A stretch of DNA of 64,000 nt from Aurantibacter aestuarii (GTDB lineage: Bacteria > Bacteroidota > Bacteroidia > Flavobacteriales > Flavobacteriaceae). A model generated the notes under the pieces. That model was not told where the DNA came from, ran no database searches, and was given only the letters and a program-made list of their open reading frames with translations. The translations under genes and the position numbers were made by a program. The stretch spans positions 62,001-126,000 of the forward strand of contig NZ_PXOQ01000015.1 in NCBI RefSeq assembly GCF_003008425.1, written 5' to 3'. Shown here in pieces: positions 35,505-44,143 of the stretch. Numbering within the stretch: position 1 is the stretch's first letter; each line of letters opens with the position of its first letter.

Positions 35505-37930
35505 TATCGTAATTCAGCTTTTAATTTAGTTGTAAAATTATCTTGCAGTTTAGACATTACTTTATCTACCTGCTTATCGGTTAATGTTTTGTGTTCATCT
35601 CTAAACGTAAAGCTAACTGCGTAACTTTTCTTACCATCAGGAAGATTTTTACCTTCATAAACATCAAATAAATTAACGTCTTTTAAAAGTTGTTTTTCTG
35701 TTTGTTTAGCAATGGTGTAAATGTCTTCAAAACTTACCGCTTCATCTAAAAGTAAAGCAAAGTCTCTTCTAGATTCAGGATATTTAGGAATATCTGTGAA
35801 CTTTATTTTATTGCGTTTTGCTATTTCAAGAATATTATCCCAATTAAAATCGGCATAATATAAAGGCTTGCTAATATCAAAATGTTTAAGAATTTGTTTT
35901 TTTACTGCACCAAATTGTACAATTTCAGTTTTACCTAAATAATAGGCTTGCCCATCTGTAAAAATATCTTGAGTTACAGGTTTAGCGTTATAACGATTTA
36001 TACCTAAACGTTCAAGAATTAAAGAAATAACACCTTTAATATAGAAAAAGTCGGTTTCACTTTTTGGAGAATTCCAATTTTCTACAGTTTTGTTTCCTGT
36101 AATTAGTAAGGATAAGTGTTTAAATTCTTCTCGTTTGTCTCCAAAATTATGGTAGGTTTTACCAAATTCAAAAAACTTTAAATCGCTATTTTTTCTATTA
36201 CTGTTATGTCTTACAGCTTCTAATCCAGAAAATAATAAAGATTGTCTTAATACCGATAAATCATTGCTTAAAGGATTTAGCATGGTAATATTATGCTCTT
36301 CCTTTAAAAGCTTGCTTAAAGAAATATAATTTGGTGTGGTTAATGAATTAGCCATCATCTCGTAAAAGCCGATTCCAGCTAAATGATTACCAATAATATT
36401 CTGAATTTTATGATCGTCAAAACGTGAAGAGTTTGCTATAGAAGCATTTAACTTAGAAGTCGTCTCAATGTTATTATAGCCATAAACACGTAAAATTTCC
36501 TCAATCACATCTGCTTCACGGGTCACATCATTTCTGTAGGCAGGAATGGTTAAGCCTAAACCTGTTTCCGTGACGTTATTAATTTTAATTTCTAAAGAAG
36601 TCAAAATAGATTTTATAGTTTCTCTAGGTATTTCCTGACCAATTAATTTATTAGTGTTTTCAAAACTTAATCTTACCTGAAAATCTTCAATTTTATTGGT
36701 GTAAATATCTGTTAATTCACTAGAAATTTCTCCGCCTGCTAATTCTTTAATAAGTAGTGCAGCACGTTTTAAGGCATATTCGGTAATATTTGGGTCAATG
36801 CCTCGCTCAAAACGAAATGAAGCATCTGTATTTAATGCATGTCTTTTAGCCGTTTTACGTACACTTACCGGATTAAAATACGCACTTTCTAAAAAGATGC
36901 TTGTAGTTTCAGCTGTAACACCAGAATTTAAACCACCAAATACGCCTGCAATACATAATGGTTTTTCGGCATCACATATCATTAAATCTTCCTGATCTAA
37001 TTCACGTTCAACACCATCTAAAGTTGTAAATTTCGTGCCTTGTGCTAAGGTTTTAACTTCTATTTTCTGACCTGTAATTTTTGACGCATCAAACGCATGT
37101 AAAGGTTGCCCTAAATCATGTAGCACGTAATTAGTTGCATCTACCACATTATTTATAGGTGCCAATCCAATAGCTTTTAATCGATTTTGAAGCCACTCTG
37201 GAGAATCTGAGACTTTTAAGTTAGAAATAGTAACACCACAATATCTAGGTGCTTTTTCTTTATCCAGAACATCAACATCTATTTTTAAAGTTCTACTATC
37301 GACCTGATAAGCACTTACCGATGGTGTAATTAATTCTATATTTACGCCTTTTGCCAATAAACCAGCTTTTAAATCTCTTGCAGTACCAAAATGACTCATG
37401 GCATCTGCACGGTTAGGTGTTAAGCCAATTTCAAAAACCTGGTCATTTTCAATTTTAAAAAGGTCTGCACATTTAGTACCTACTTTCACATCTTCAGCTA
37501 ATACCATAATGCCATCATGAGATTTACCTAGACCTAATTCGTCTTCGGCGCAAATCATACCATGACTTTCTTCACCTCTAATTTTGCCGTTTTTTATGGT
37601 CCAAGCTTCACCTTCTTCAGTATAAAGTGTTGTGCCAATAGTCGCAACAGGTACTTTTTGTCCGACAGCAACATTAGGAGCTCCGCAAACAATTTGTAAA
37701 GGTTCGTCTGTTCCAATGTTTACAGTGGTTACTTTTAATTTATCGGCATTAGAATGCTGTTCGCAAGTTAAAACTTCACCTACAACAACACCTTCCAAAC
37801 CACCTTTTACACTTTGGTAATTGGCAACACCTTCAACTTCTAAACCTAAATCGGTTAAAAGTTCACTGGTAGCATCTGTATCCCAATCTGTTTGAATAAA
37901 TTGTTTAAGCCAATTATAAGAAATTTTCAT
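35504..37930 (-). CDS. pheT: Phenylalanine--tRNA ligase beta subunit
   Basis: An 808-residue class II aminoacyl-tRNA synthetase subunit of full length. Domains in order: an N-terminal EMAP-like tRNA-binding region (GEVLTCEQHSNADKLKV, LQIVCGAPNVAVGQKVPVA, about residues 45-150), the B3/B4 editing domain (GLTPNRADAMSHFGTARDL, PINNVVDATNYVLHDLGQPLHAFDA, about 210-390), the B5 domain (RLSFENTNKLIGQEI), the catalytic-like core (LMNP-type MLNPLSNDLSVLRQSLL, FFEFGKTY) and the C-terminal anticodon-binding domain (YPESRRDFALLLD, SFTFRDEHKTLTDKQVD). The alpha subunit pheS is not in this window. A CAAATATA box (37951-37958), with TTA at the -33 position, is a plausible promoter. Confidence 0.97.
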   Translation of the reverse strand: MKISYNWLKQFIQTDWDTDATSELLTDLGLEVEGVANYQSVKGGLEGVVVGEVLTCEQHSNADKLKVTTVNIGTDEPLQIVCGAPNVAVGQKVPVATIGTTLYTEEGEAWTIKNGKIRGEESHGMICAEDELGLGKSHDGIMVLAEDVKVGTKCADLFKIENDQVFEIGLTPNRADAMSHFGTARDLKAGLLAKGVNIELITPSVSAYQVDSRTLKIDVDVLDKEKAPRYCGVTISNLKVSDSPEWLQNRLKAIGLAPINNVVDATNYVLHDLGQPLHAFDASKITGQKIEVKTLAQGTKFTTLDGVERELDQEDLMICDAEKPLCIAGVFGGLNSGVTAETTSIFLESAYFNPVSVRKTAKRHALNTDASFRFERGIDPNITEYALKRAALLIKELAGGEISSELTDIYTNKIEDFQVRLSFENTNKLIGQEIPRETIKSILTSLEIKINNVTETGLGLTIPAYRNDVTREADVIEEILRVYGYNNIETTSKLNASIANSSRFDDHKIQNIIGNHLAGIGFYEMMANSLTTPNYISLSKLLKEEHNITMLNPLSNDLSVLRQSLLFSGLEAVRHNSNRKNSDLKFFEFGKTYHNFGDKREEFKHLSLLITGNKTVENWNSPKSETDFFYIKGVISLILERLGINRYNAKPVTQDIFTDGQAYYLGKTEIVQFGAVKKQILKHFDISKPLYYADFNWDNILEIAKRNKIKFTDIPKYPESRRDFALLLDEAVSFEDIYTIAKQTEKQLLKDVNLFDVYEGKNLPDGKKSYAVSFTFRDEHKTLTDKQVDKVMSKLQDNFTTKLKAELR

Positions 37931-37950
37931 GTTTACTAACTTTAAGACCG

Positions 37951-37979
37951 CAAATATAATAATTGTTTGAGCGGTATAA
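37951..37979 (-). promoter_or_regulatory. Candidate promoter of pheT
   Basis: On the minus strand, TTA (37977-37979), an 18-base spacer and TATATTTG (37951-37958) approximate the flavobacterial consensus, 21 bases before the ATG. The -33 box is TTA, not TTG. Confidence 0.5.
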
Positions 37980-38047
37980 AATTGAAAGTTTCTTTTATTT
38001 GTAAGTATTTTATCGTTATTTCGATGAATTAAAAAAACTTTATAAAA

Positions 38048-39283
38048 ATGAAATACTTATATATTCTGTTTGCAGTATTTGTGTTAAGCGCATGTAAGGA
38101 ATCTGCTAAAGAAAATCTAGAAACAAGCATGACCGAAAACCGTTTGTTAGAAACGACGTATAGAGGAGAATTAAAAGTAAACGACTCTTTAAATTTGCCG
38201 TTTTTGTTTAAAGTGTTAAACGATTCTACTTTGGAGGTTTATAATGCTGAAGAGGTAATTACAGTTGATGAAATTACTTACGAAAATGATTCGGTTTTTA
38301 TTAAACTGCCTGTTTTTGAAGGTTTTATTAAAGCAAAGATAGATGAAGATAAATTGACAGGTGCTTTTGTTATGCCTGAAAAAGAACGTGTTATGGCGTT
38401 TTCCGCAAGCTCAAACACTAATCGTTTTGAAGAAGAAAAAGCAGCGACACAGTCATTAGAAGGTGTTTGGGAAACCACTTTTAGTCCAGAGAGTACAGAA
38501 GGCCAATATATGGCAAAAGGTATATTTAAGCAAAACGGACAAAAAATTACAGGGACTTTTAGAACTACAACTGGAGACTATAGATTTTTAGAAGGTGTTA
38601 TGAATGGTAATGAGTTTGAGCTGTCTACGTTTGATGGTGCACATGCATTCTTTTTTAAAGGTACAGTAAATGGAGAACAACTTAAAGGACAGTTTTACTC
38701 TGGAAACCATTGGAATGAGCCTTTTATTGCTAAAAAAAATGAGGCTTACGAATTACCAGATGAAAACAGTTTAACGTATTTAAAAGATGGTTATGAAACT
38801 ATTGAGTTTTCTTTCCCAGACGAAACCGGAAATATGGTTTCTTTGAATGATGAGCGTTTTAAAAATAAAGTGGTTTTGTTACAAATTATGGGAACTTGGT
38901 GTCCTAATTGTTTAGATGAAAGCAGATATTTAGCAGATTATTATAAAACCAATAACAATGGTTTAGAGATTATTGGTTTAGCTTTTGAGTATGTTAAAAC
39001 TGAAGAAAAAGCCTTTAATAACATTAAACGATTAAAGGACCGTTTAGGGATTACTTATCCTATTTTATTGGCGCAAGTAGGTTCTTCTAGTAAAGAAAAA
39101 GCTAACGATAAACTGCCTATGCTAAATCAGGTTTTAAGTTATCCAACAACTATTTTTATAGATAAAAAAGGTAAAGTTCGTAAAATTCAGACTGGTTTTA
39201 ACGGTCCAGCTACGGGCGATAAATATGTTGAATTTAAAGAAGAATTTGAGAGTTTTGTGAATCAACTCAAAGCAGAAGAGTAG
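38048..39283 (+). CDS. TlpA-family thioredoxin lipoprotein
   Basis: A 411-residue lipoprotein (MKYLYILFAVFVLSACKES, lipobox LSAC with Cys at residue 16). The N-terminal half (about 35-230) is a beta-rich domain of lipocalin-like repeats (TGAFVMPEKERVMAF, ITGTFRTTTGDYRFLEGV, LKGQFYSGNHWNE). The C-terminal half (about 255-405) is a TlpA/ResA thioredoxin domain with LLQIMGTWCPNCLDESRYL; the CPNC redox pair is intact. YPTTIFIDKKG supplies the cis-Pro. It probably keeps periplasmic thiols reduced or passes electrons for cytochrome maturation. It is monocistronic with a strong terminator. Confidence 0.9.
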   Translation: MKYLYILFAVFVLSACKESAKENLETSMTENRLLETTYRGELKVNDSLNLPFLFKVLNDSTLEVYNAEEVITVDEITYENDSVFIKLPVFEGFIKAKIDEDKLTGAFVMPEKERVMAFSASSNTNRFEEEKAATQSLEGVWETTFSPESTEGQYMAKGIFKQNGQKITGTFRTTTGDYRFLEGVMNGNEFELSTFDGAHAFFFKGTVNGEQLKGQFYSGNHWNEPFIAKKNEAYELPDENSLTYLKDGYETIEFSFPDETGNMVSLNDERFKNKVVLLQIMGTWCPNCLDESRYLADYYKTNNNGLEIIGLAFEYVKTEEKAFNNIKRLKDRLGITYPILLAQVGSSSKEKANDKLPMLNQVLSYPTTIFIDKKGKVRKIQTGFNGPATGDKYVEFKEEFESFVNQLKAEE

Positions 39284-39301
39284 AAGTTGAAGCTTATAAA
39301 T

Positions 39302-39341
39302 AAAAAAAGCCTTTAAATAATGTTTTAAAGGCTTTTTTTGT
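39302..39341. terminator. Bidirectional terminator between the TlpA and DUF349 genes
   Basis: A 16-bp stem of seven A, GCCTTTAAA and its complement (39302-39317 with 39324-39339) gives a T-run on both strands. It serves the convergent TlpA-family and DUF349 genes. Confidence 0.9.
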
Positions 39342-39356
39342 AGCATATACTAGAAT

Positions 39357-41258
39357 CTATTCTTCATTAGAAGCTTCGTTTTCTGCTCTTAATTGTTTTA
39401 TGGTTTTATACTTCTCTTCCCAAATACTAAGACCTTCTTTGTGTTTTGCAATGTTTTTATGTACATCTTTAACTAGCGGATTATTACTATCTACATTACT
39501 AAAAAACTGTAAATTGTTTTCTAACTGATTAATCTCTCCACTAATTTCATCTATTTTCTTTCTTATGAAATTTTGTTCATTGTCTAATAATCTAGAATCG
39601 CTAGCTGTAGCGAAATCTTGAATTTTAGTCTCAAATTTAATCATTTCAGCTTCAGACTTATTAATATCTAACGTATTAAATAATTTATCTAAAACGGTAC
39701 TAAAATCACTTTCTACTTGGCGTTTGTTACGAGGAACTCGACCAATATTTTTCCATTGCTCTATGTAATTTTTAATGGTAGCTAAATCGGCTTTTTGATC
39801 TCCGGAAAGCGTATGAGCTTTGACTTCTTTTAAAAGTGTTTCTTTTTCTTTAAGTGCTTTTTCTTCAGCTTCAGAAGACTTATTACTTTCTGCTTTTAGT
39901 CTATCAAAATAGGCGTTACAGGCACTTTTAAATTTTTTCCAGATTTTGTCGCTATCCTTTCTTGGTACATGACCTATATTACGCCAATCACTTTGTATTT
40001 TTTTCATTAGAGGTGTCGTAGCAGCAAAATCATCATTCATTTTATTTGCTTCTGCAATTGCTACTAATTCTTGTTTTTTAGCAAGATTCTCTAATTGTTC
40101 ATTTTTTAAACTCTTGTAAAAATTATTTTTATGCTTATTAAATTCTCTTACAGCTTGTTTAAATTTATCCCAAGTTGCTTCATTAACTTTAATAGGAACT
40201 TTTCCAGCTTTAAAAAATTCTTCTCTTAAAGCTTCTACTTCTTTAATTTTTGCTTGCCAAGCTTTGTGAGAACTTACTTGGTCTTTAGCGATGTCTTCAA
40301 TTTTAGCAATTATAGCGTTTTTGTTTTCTAAATTTTGAAGATATAATTCGTCTTGTTTTTTAAAATACTCTTGACGTTTATCGTTTATTTTTTGTGATAC
40401 TGCTTTAAAGCTTTCCCAAATAGTTTCACGATGTTCTCTTGCTACAGGACCTAAATCCTCTTTCCAAAGTTTGTGTAAATTTTGTAATTCTCTAAACGCT
40501 CTGTTGCTATTATCATCTTGAGCCAATTCTTCAGCACGAGCTATAATTTTTAATTTCTTATCTAAATTATGCTCAAAATCTTTATCTCTTAAGTCTCTAT
40601 CTAAGTGTAGTAAATCATAAAAACGCTCTACATTAAAATGATAGCTATTCCAAGCGTTGTTATATTTATCTCTAGGAATTGGTCCAGCATTTTTCCATTG
40701 GTCTTGAAGGTCTTTAAATGCTTTATACTTAGCATTCATGTCGCTGTCATTTTCAGTAACTTCTTTTATAGACTCAATAATTTCTAAACGTTTACTTAAA
40801 TTATCTTTTAAGTTGCGTTCAAGATTTTTATAATAGGTTTGAGTTTTCTGGCGGTATTCTTTATAAGCTGTATTAAAACTTTTCTTTAATGGTGTAGAAT
40901 AATGAAAGTCTATTTCATTACCACCATTTGCAAGAAATTCTTCTTTTTTTTCCTCTAATAAGTCATTAAATTTAGAATCAAAAGCTGTTTTAATGTCTTG
41001 AACATGTTTTTTTATGGCTTGAATTTTATAATTCTTAACCAGATCTTCTAAAATAAGAACTAACTCGTCTAGAGATAAACTATCGTAGTCTTTATCTTCA
41101 ATATTATGACGTTCGTTAACACCTTCATCTTCTGCATCTTCTGCATTTGAAGAATCAATTTCATTAATTAAGTCGTCAGAATTTTGTGTGTTTTCTTGAG
41201 CTACTGCGTTTTCTAATTCGTTTCCATCTGCATCTTGCAGGTTATCTTTCTCGGACAT
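39357..41258 (-). CDS. DUF349 repeat protein
   Basis: A 633-residue, highly charged cytoplasmic protein. An acidic N-terminal stretch (about residues 1-55) precedes five DUF349 helical repeats, each ending in a Trp-rich turn: LQDQWKNAGPIPRDKYNNAW, LHKLWKEDLGPVAREHRETI, REEFFKAGKVPIKVNEATW, SDWRNIGHVPRKDSDKIW and EQWKNIGRVPRNKRQ. The C-terminal 110 residues form a coiled coil. The family is abundant in Bacteroidota, but its biochemical role is not settled. It is 85 bases downstream of the DUF368-AroE fusion gene. Confidence 0.88.
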   Translation of the reverse strand: MSEKDNLQDADGNELENAVAQENTQNSDDLINEIDSSNAEDAEDEGVNERHNIEDKDYDSLSLDELVLILEDLVKNYKIQAIKKHVQDIKTAFDSKFNDLLEEKKEEFLANGGNEIDFHYSTPLKKSFNTAYKEYRQKTQTYYKNLERNLKDNLSKRLEIIESIKEVTENDSDMNAKYKAFKDLQDQWKNAGPIPRDKYNNAWNSYHFNVERFYDLLHLDRDLRDKDFEHNLDKKLKIIARAEELAQDDNSNRAFRELQNLHKLWKEDLGPVAREHRETIWESFKAVSQKINDKRQEYFKKQDELYLQNLENKNAIIAKIEDIAKDQVSSHKAWQAKIKEVEALREEFFKAGKVPIKVNEATWDKFKQAVREFNKHKNNFYKSLKNEQLENLAKKQELVAIAEANKMNDDFAATTPLMKKIQSDWRNIGHVPRKDSDKIWKKFKSACNAYFDRLKAESNKSSEAEEKALKEKETLLKEVKAHTLSGDQKADLATIKNYIEQWKNIGRVPRNKRQVESDFSTVLDKLFNTLDINKSEAEMIKFETKIQDFATASDSRLLDNEQNFIRKKIDEISGEINQLENNLQFFSNVDSNNPLVKDVHKNIAKHKEGLSIWEEKYKTIKQLRAENEASNEE

Positions 41259-41343
41259 GTTAGTCTTATTTAGTTAGTACTATATTTTAGACCTTAAATA
41301 TAGTATTAACAAAGAAATTTACAAAGCAAGAATGCTAATTCGT

Positions 41344-43086
41344 TTATCTATTCCAAATTTCCCAAGATTTTTCAGCTTGTATTCTCAACATTTCACCACC
41401 ATTTACAATAGTTGCCCCTTGAGATTGTCCTTTTGCTAAAAATGCGCTTACCTCAGGATTATAAATTAAGTCGTACATAAGATGTCTTCGGGTAATATTA
41501 AAATAGGGAATATTTGGACAAGCAGTTATATTAGGATAAGTACCTAATGGGGTACAATTTATAATTAATGTATGTTTTAAAATAACATCTGCAGTAATAT
41601 TTGTATAGTTTAATTGGCCTTGAGTAGGCTTTCTAGAAACAAACTTATATTTAATATTTAAACGATCTAAGGCATAAGCAACAGCTTTACTTGCACCACC
41701 GGTTCCTAAAATAAGTGCATGCGTGTGGTGTTTCTGTAAATATGGTTTCAAAGAATCTTTAAACCCGTAATAATCGGTATTATATCCTTTTAATGTACCA
41801 TTTTTCATCACTTTAATACAATTTACCGCTCCAATTTGCGCTGATGTACTATTAAGTTGGTCTAAGAATGGTAAAATTTCTTGTTTATAAGGTATAGTAA
41901 CATTTAAGCCACTTAAATTTTCATTACTAATAAGTTCTTTAATATTATCGATATTTTCGATATCAAAAGTTTTATACTTTGTGTTTTTTATATCTGAATT
42001 TTTAAATTTTTCTGTGAAGTATAATTCAGAAAATGAGTAGGAAATGTCCTTGCCAATTAAGCCAAAGTTGTTCATGGTTGGTTTTAGTTTTAATTCTACA
42101 TAACCTAAACCTAAAACTATTACTGCACCAAGTATTATAAATACTATGGCTATAAACGTTTCAGGATTAAGTTCGGGTAAATACCTTTCATAATTAATTA
42201 TAATTGGTTGCCCTTTACTATCTATTAACGTATTTTTTAGCGAGTCGGTTTTAAAAATTGCAAATTTAAATGGCCAAACCACTCCTAAAGACCCTATAAT
42301 GAAACCTAAGATGGATGCTGTTGTGACACTTTTGTAATGTTTTAGTATGTAGTTTAGTACGTGTGAAAAAGTTACCAAACCTACCAGAGATCCAAAGGTA
42401 AATACCACCAAAATTTTTAACATTTTCACTCTGTATAGATCTTTGTAAAATGAAAAGTCTCCGCTTAGAAGCTCATAAACTGTATCAAACAAAGCATTAA
42501 CAGAGTCGACTAAGAGTAAAACATAATTTCCTAAAAGAATTAATATGAAAGAGCCAGAAAACCCCGGTAGTGTCATGCCTGAAACTGAAATGATACCACA
42601 TAGAAAAACAAAAAATAAATTATCATTTTCTGTAGCAGGATCCAGAAAACTGATACTTACCCCTAAAATAATTCCTATGGCAACAGCAGAATATGTTGTT
42701 ATTTTCCAGTCCTTAAAATCTTTAGCGATATAGAAAATGGATCCAATAATCATCCCAAAAAATACACTCCAAACATATACTTCGTAATGCTTTATCCAGT
42801 AGTCTAATAATTTTGAAACACTAAAATAACTAATCAGCATTCCCAAAAACAAAAGAGATAAAAACTTACCATTTACATATTTATAAAAAGCAGAAAATTC
42901 TTTTTTTAAAAGTAATCGAAAAGCATGTGCATTAAATCTTTGAAGCGAAAAAATAAATTCTTCATAAAAACCTGCAACAAACGCCACTACACCACCTGAG
43001 ACGCCTGGAACCTTATTTGCGGCACCCATAGCTAATCCTTTAAGAATTAAGATGGTTTGGTGTTTTATGCTATGAGTTTTTTCCAT
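41344..43086 (-). CDS. aroE: Fusion: DUF368 (PopT-type) membrane protein + shikimate dehydrogenase
   Basis: One open frame of 580 codons holds two whole proteins. Residues 1-337 form a complete DUF368 membrane protein (GLAMGAANKVPGVSGG and SGMTLPGFSGSFILILLGNY repeats, about eight membrane spans). Members of this family (PopT) translocate undecaprenyl phosphate. Residues 338-580 (from codon ATG at 42075) are a complete shikimate dehydrogenase: SYSFS (349-353), catalytic Lys in NVTIPYK (401), Asn in GAVNC (422), Asp in GYNTDYYGF (438), NADP loop GTGGAS (461-466) and NGGEMLRIQA. No stop codon separates them. The gene starts directly after the TAA of the other DUF368 gene. The AroE ATG could also serve as an internal start. 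A sequencing or lineage-specific loss of the stop should be considered. Confidence 0.9.
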   Translation of the reverse strand: MEKTHSIKHQTILILKGLAMGAANKVPGVSGGVVAFVAGFYEEFIFSLQRFNAHAFRLLLKKEFSAFYKYVNGKFLSLLFLGMLISYFSVSKLLDYWIKHYEVYVWSVFFGMIIGSIFYIAKDFKDWKITTYSAVAIGIILGVSISFLDPATENDNLFFVFLCGIISVSGMTLPGFSGSFILILLGNYVLLLVDSVNALFDTVYELLSGDFSFYKDLYRVKMLKILVVFTFGSLVGLVTFSHVLNYILKHYKSVTTASILGFIIGSLGVVWPFKFAIFKTDSLKNTLIDSKGQPIIINYERYLPELNPETFIAIVFIILGAVIVLGLGYVELKLKPTMNNFGLIGKDISYSFSELYFTEKFKNSDIKNTKYKTFDIENIDNIKELISNENLSGLNVTIPYKQEILPFLDQLNSTSAQIGAVNCIKVMKNGTLKGYNTDYYGFKDSLKPYLQKHHTHALILGTGGASKAVAYALDRLNIKYKFVSRKPTQGQLNYTNITADVILKHTLIINCTPLGTYPNITACPNIPYFNITRRHLMYDLIYNPEVSAFLAKGQSQGATIVNGGEMLRIQAEKSWEIWNR

Positions 43087-44097
43087 TTATGATGCTCTAC
43101 GACCTAGCTTTTCTAAAATGAATATAGTTAAAAAACCGGAAATCATTAAAACTATGGCAATACCTAATTCTGATGAAATGCCTCCATTAATTTGAGCGTA
43201 TGTGGAAGGTAATACACTCTGTTCCAAAACCGTTTTATAAGTATCAAAATCTTCCATGTTTTTTTGATAGATTGCTAAAGTGCCCAAATTTGAGACTTCA
43301 GAAAAGGAAATGGTATTTCCTGAATGTTCATTTAAGACAGAAACGGTTTCTTTCCATGGCCATATTTTATTTAATGAACCAAAGATGAACCCAGTGAGAA
43401 GTGCGAGGGTAGTATTTTCATAATTCTTAAATAACCATTTTAAAATATGACTAAAACTCAATAATCCAACTAAAGCACCAGAAGCAAACAATGTAATTTT
43501 TTTTATATCGAAATCATGAAAAGCATCACTTAATGTTTTATAGGCACCTAAAATTACTAATATAAAAGATCCAGAAATCCCTGGTAGTATCATAGCGCAA
43601 ATGGCAATTGCACCAGCTATAAATAAAAAATAAGCGTTAGTACTACTACCAAGGCTAGGTAATATCGTTATATAATAGGCTAAGAAAGCTCCAATTATTA
43701 GCATAATAAAGGTTACCGGACGCCAAACTTTAATTTGTTTAGCTACATAAATAATACTAGCTATTATTAAACCAAAAAAAAAGGACCAAATAAGAATAGG
43801 CTTGTTTTCTATAAGGTATTTAGCTAAACGCATAAAAGAAACAAAGCTTATAAGAATACCAGTAAGTAAGGCTAAAAGAAAGTTACCGTTTAATTGTTTC
43901 CAAAAAGCAGATAACCCTTCATTTTTAAAGGTTTTTAGTAATTTTAAATTTATATTACTAATGGTGGCAATAAGTTCTTCATATATACCAGAGATAAATG
44001 CAATAGTACCGCCAGAAACTCCAGGTACAGCATCTGCAGCACCCATAGCGATGCCCTTTAAACTAATTATAAGATAATCTTTAAAATGTCTTTGCAT
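43087..44097 (-). CDS. popT: DUF368 membrane protein (undecaprenyl-phosphate translocase type)
   Basis: A 336-residue multi-pass inner-membrane protein of the DUF368 family. Both inverted half-repeats are visible: MGAADAVPGVSGGTIAFISGIYEEL (given by its key motif PGVSGGT, residues about 21-30) and ILPGISGSFILVILGAY. About eight hydrophobic helices span the chain, ending IVLMISGFLTIFILEKLGRRAS. DUF368 (PopT) proteins recycle the lipid carrier C55-P across the inner membrane for wall and polysaccharide synthesis. It lies directly ahead (TAA-ATG, no spacer) of the fused DUF368-AroE gene and is clearly a paralogue of its first half. The gene name is by family only. Confidence 0.87.
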   Translation of the reverse strand: MQRHFKDYLIISLKGIAMGAADAVPGVSGGTIAFISGIYEELIATISNINLKLLKTFKNEGLSAFWKQLNGNFLLALLTGILISFVSFMRLAKYLIENKPILIWSFFFGLIIASIIYVAKQIKVWRPVTFIMLIIGAFLAYYITILPSLGSSTNAYFLFIAGAIAICAMILPGISGSFILVILGAYKTLSDAFHDFDIKKITLFASGALVGLLSFSHILKWLFKNYENTTLALLTGFIFGSLNKIWPWKETVSVLNEHSGNTISFSEVSNLGTLAIYQKNMEDFDTYKTVLEQSVLPSTYAQINGGISSELGIAIVLMISGFLTIFILEKLGRRAS

Positions 44098-44143
44098 GTA
44101 AAGGTTTTTAAAACCTAAAGGTATGCAAAATATAAAAAAGTGA

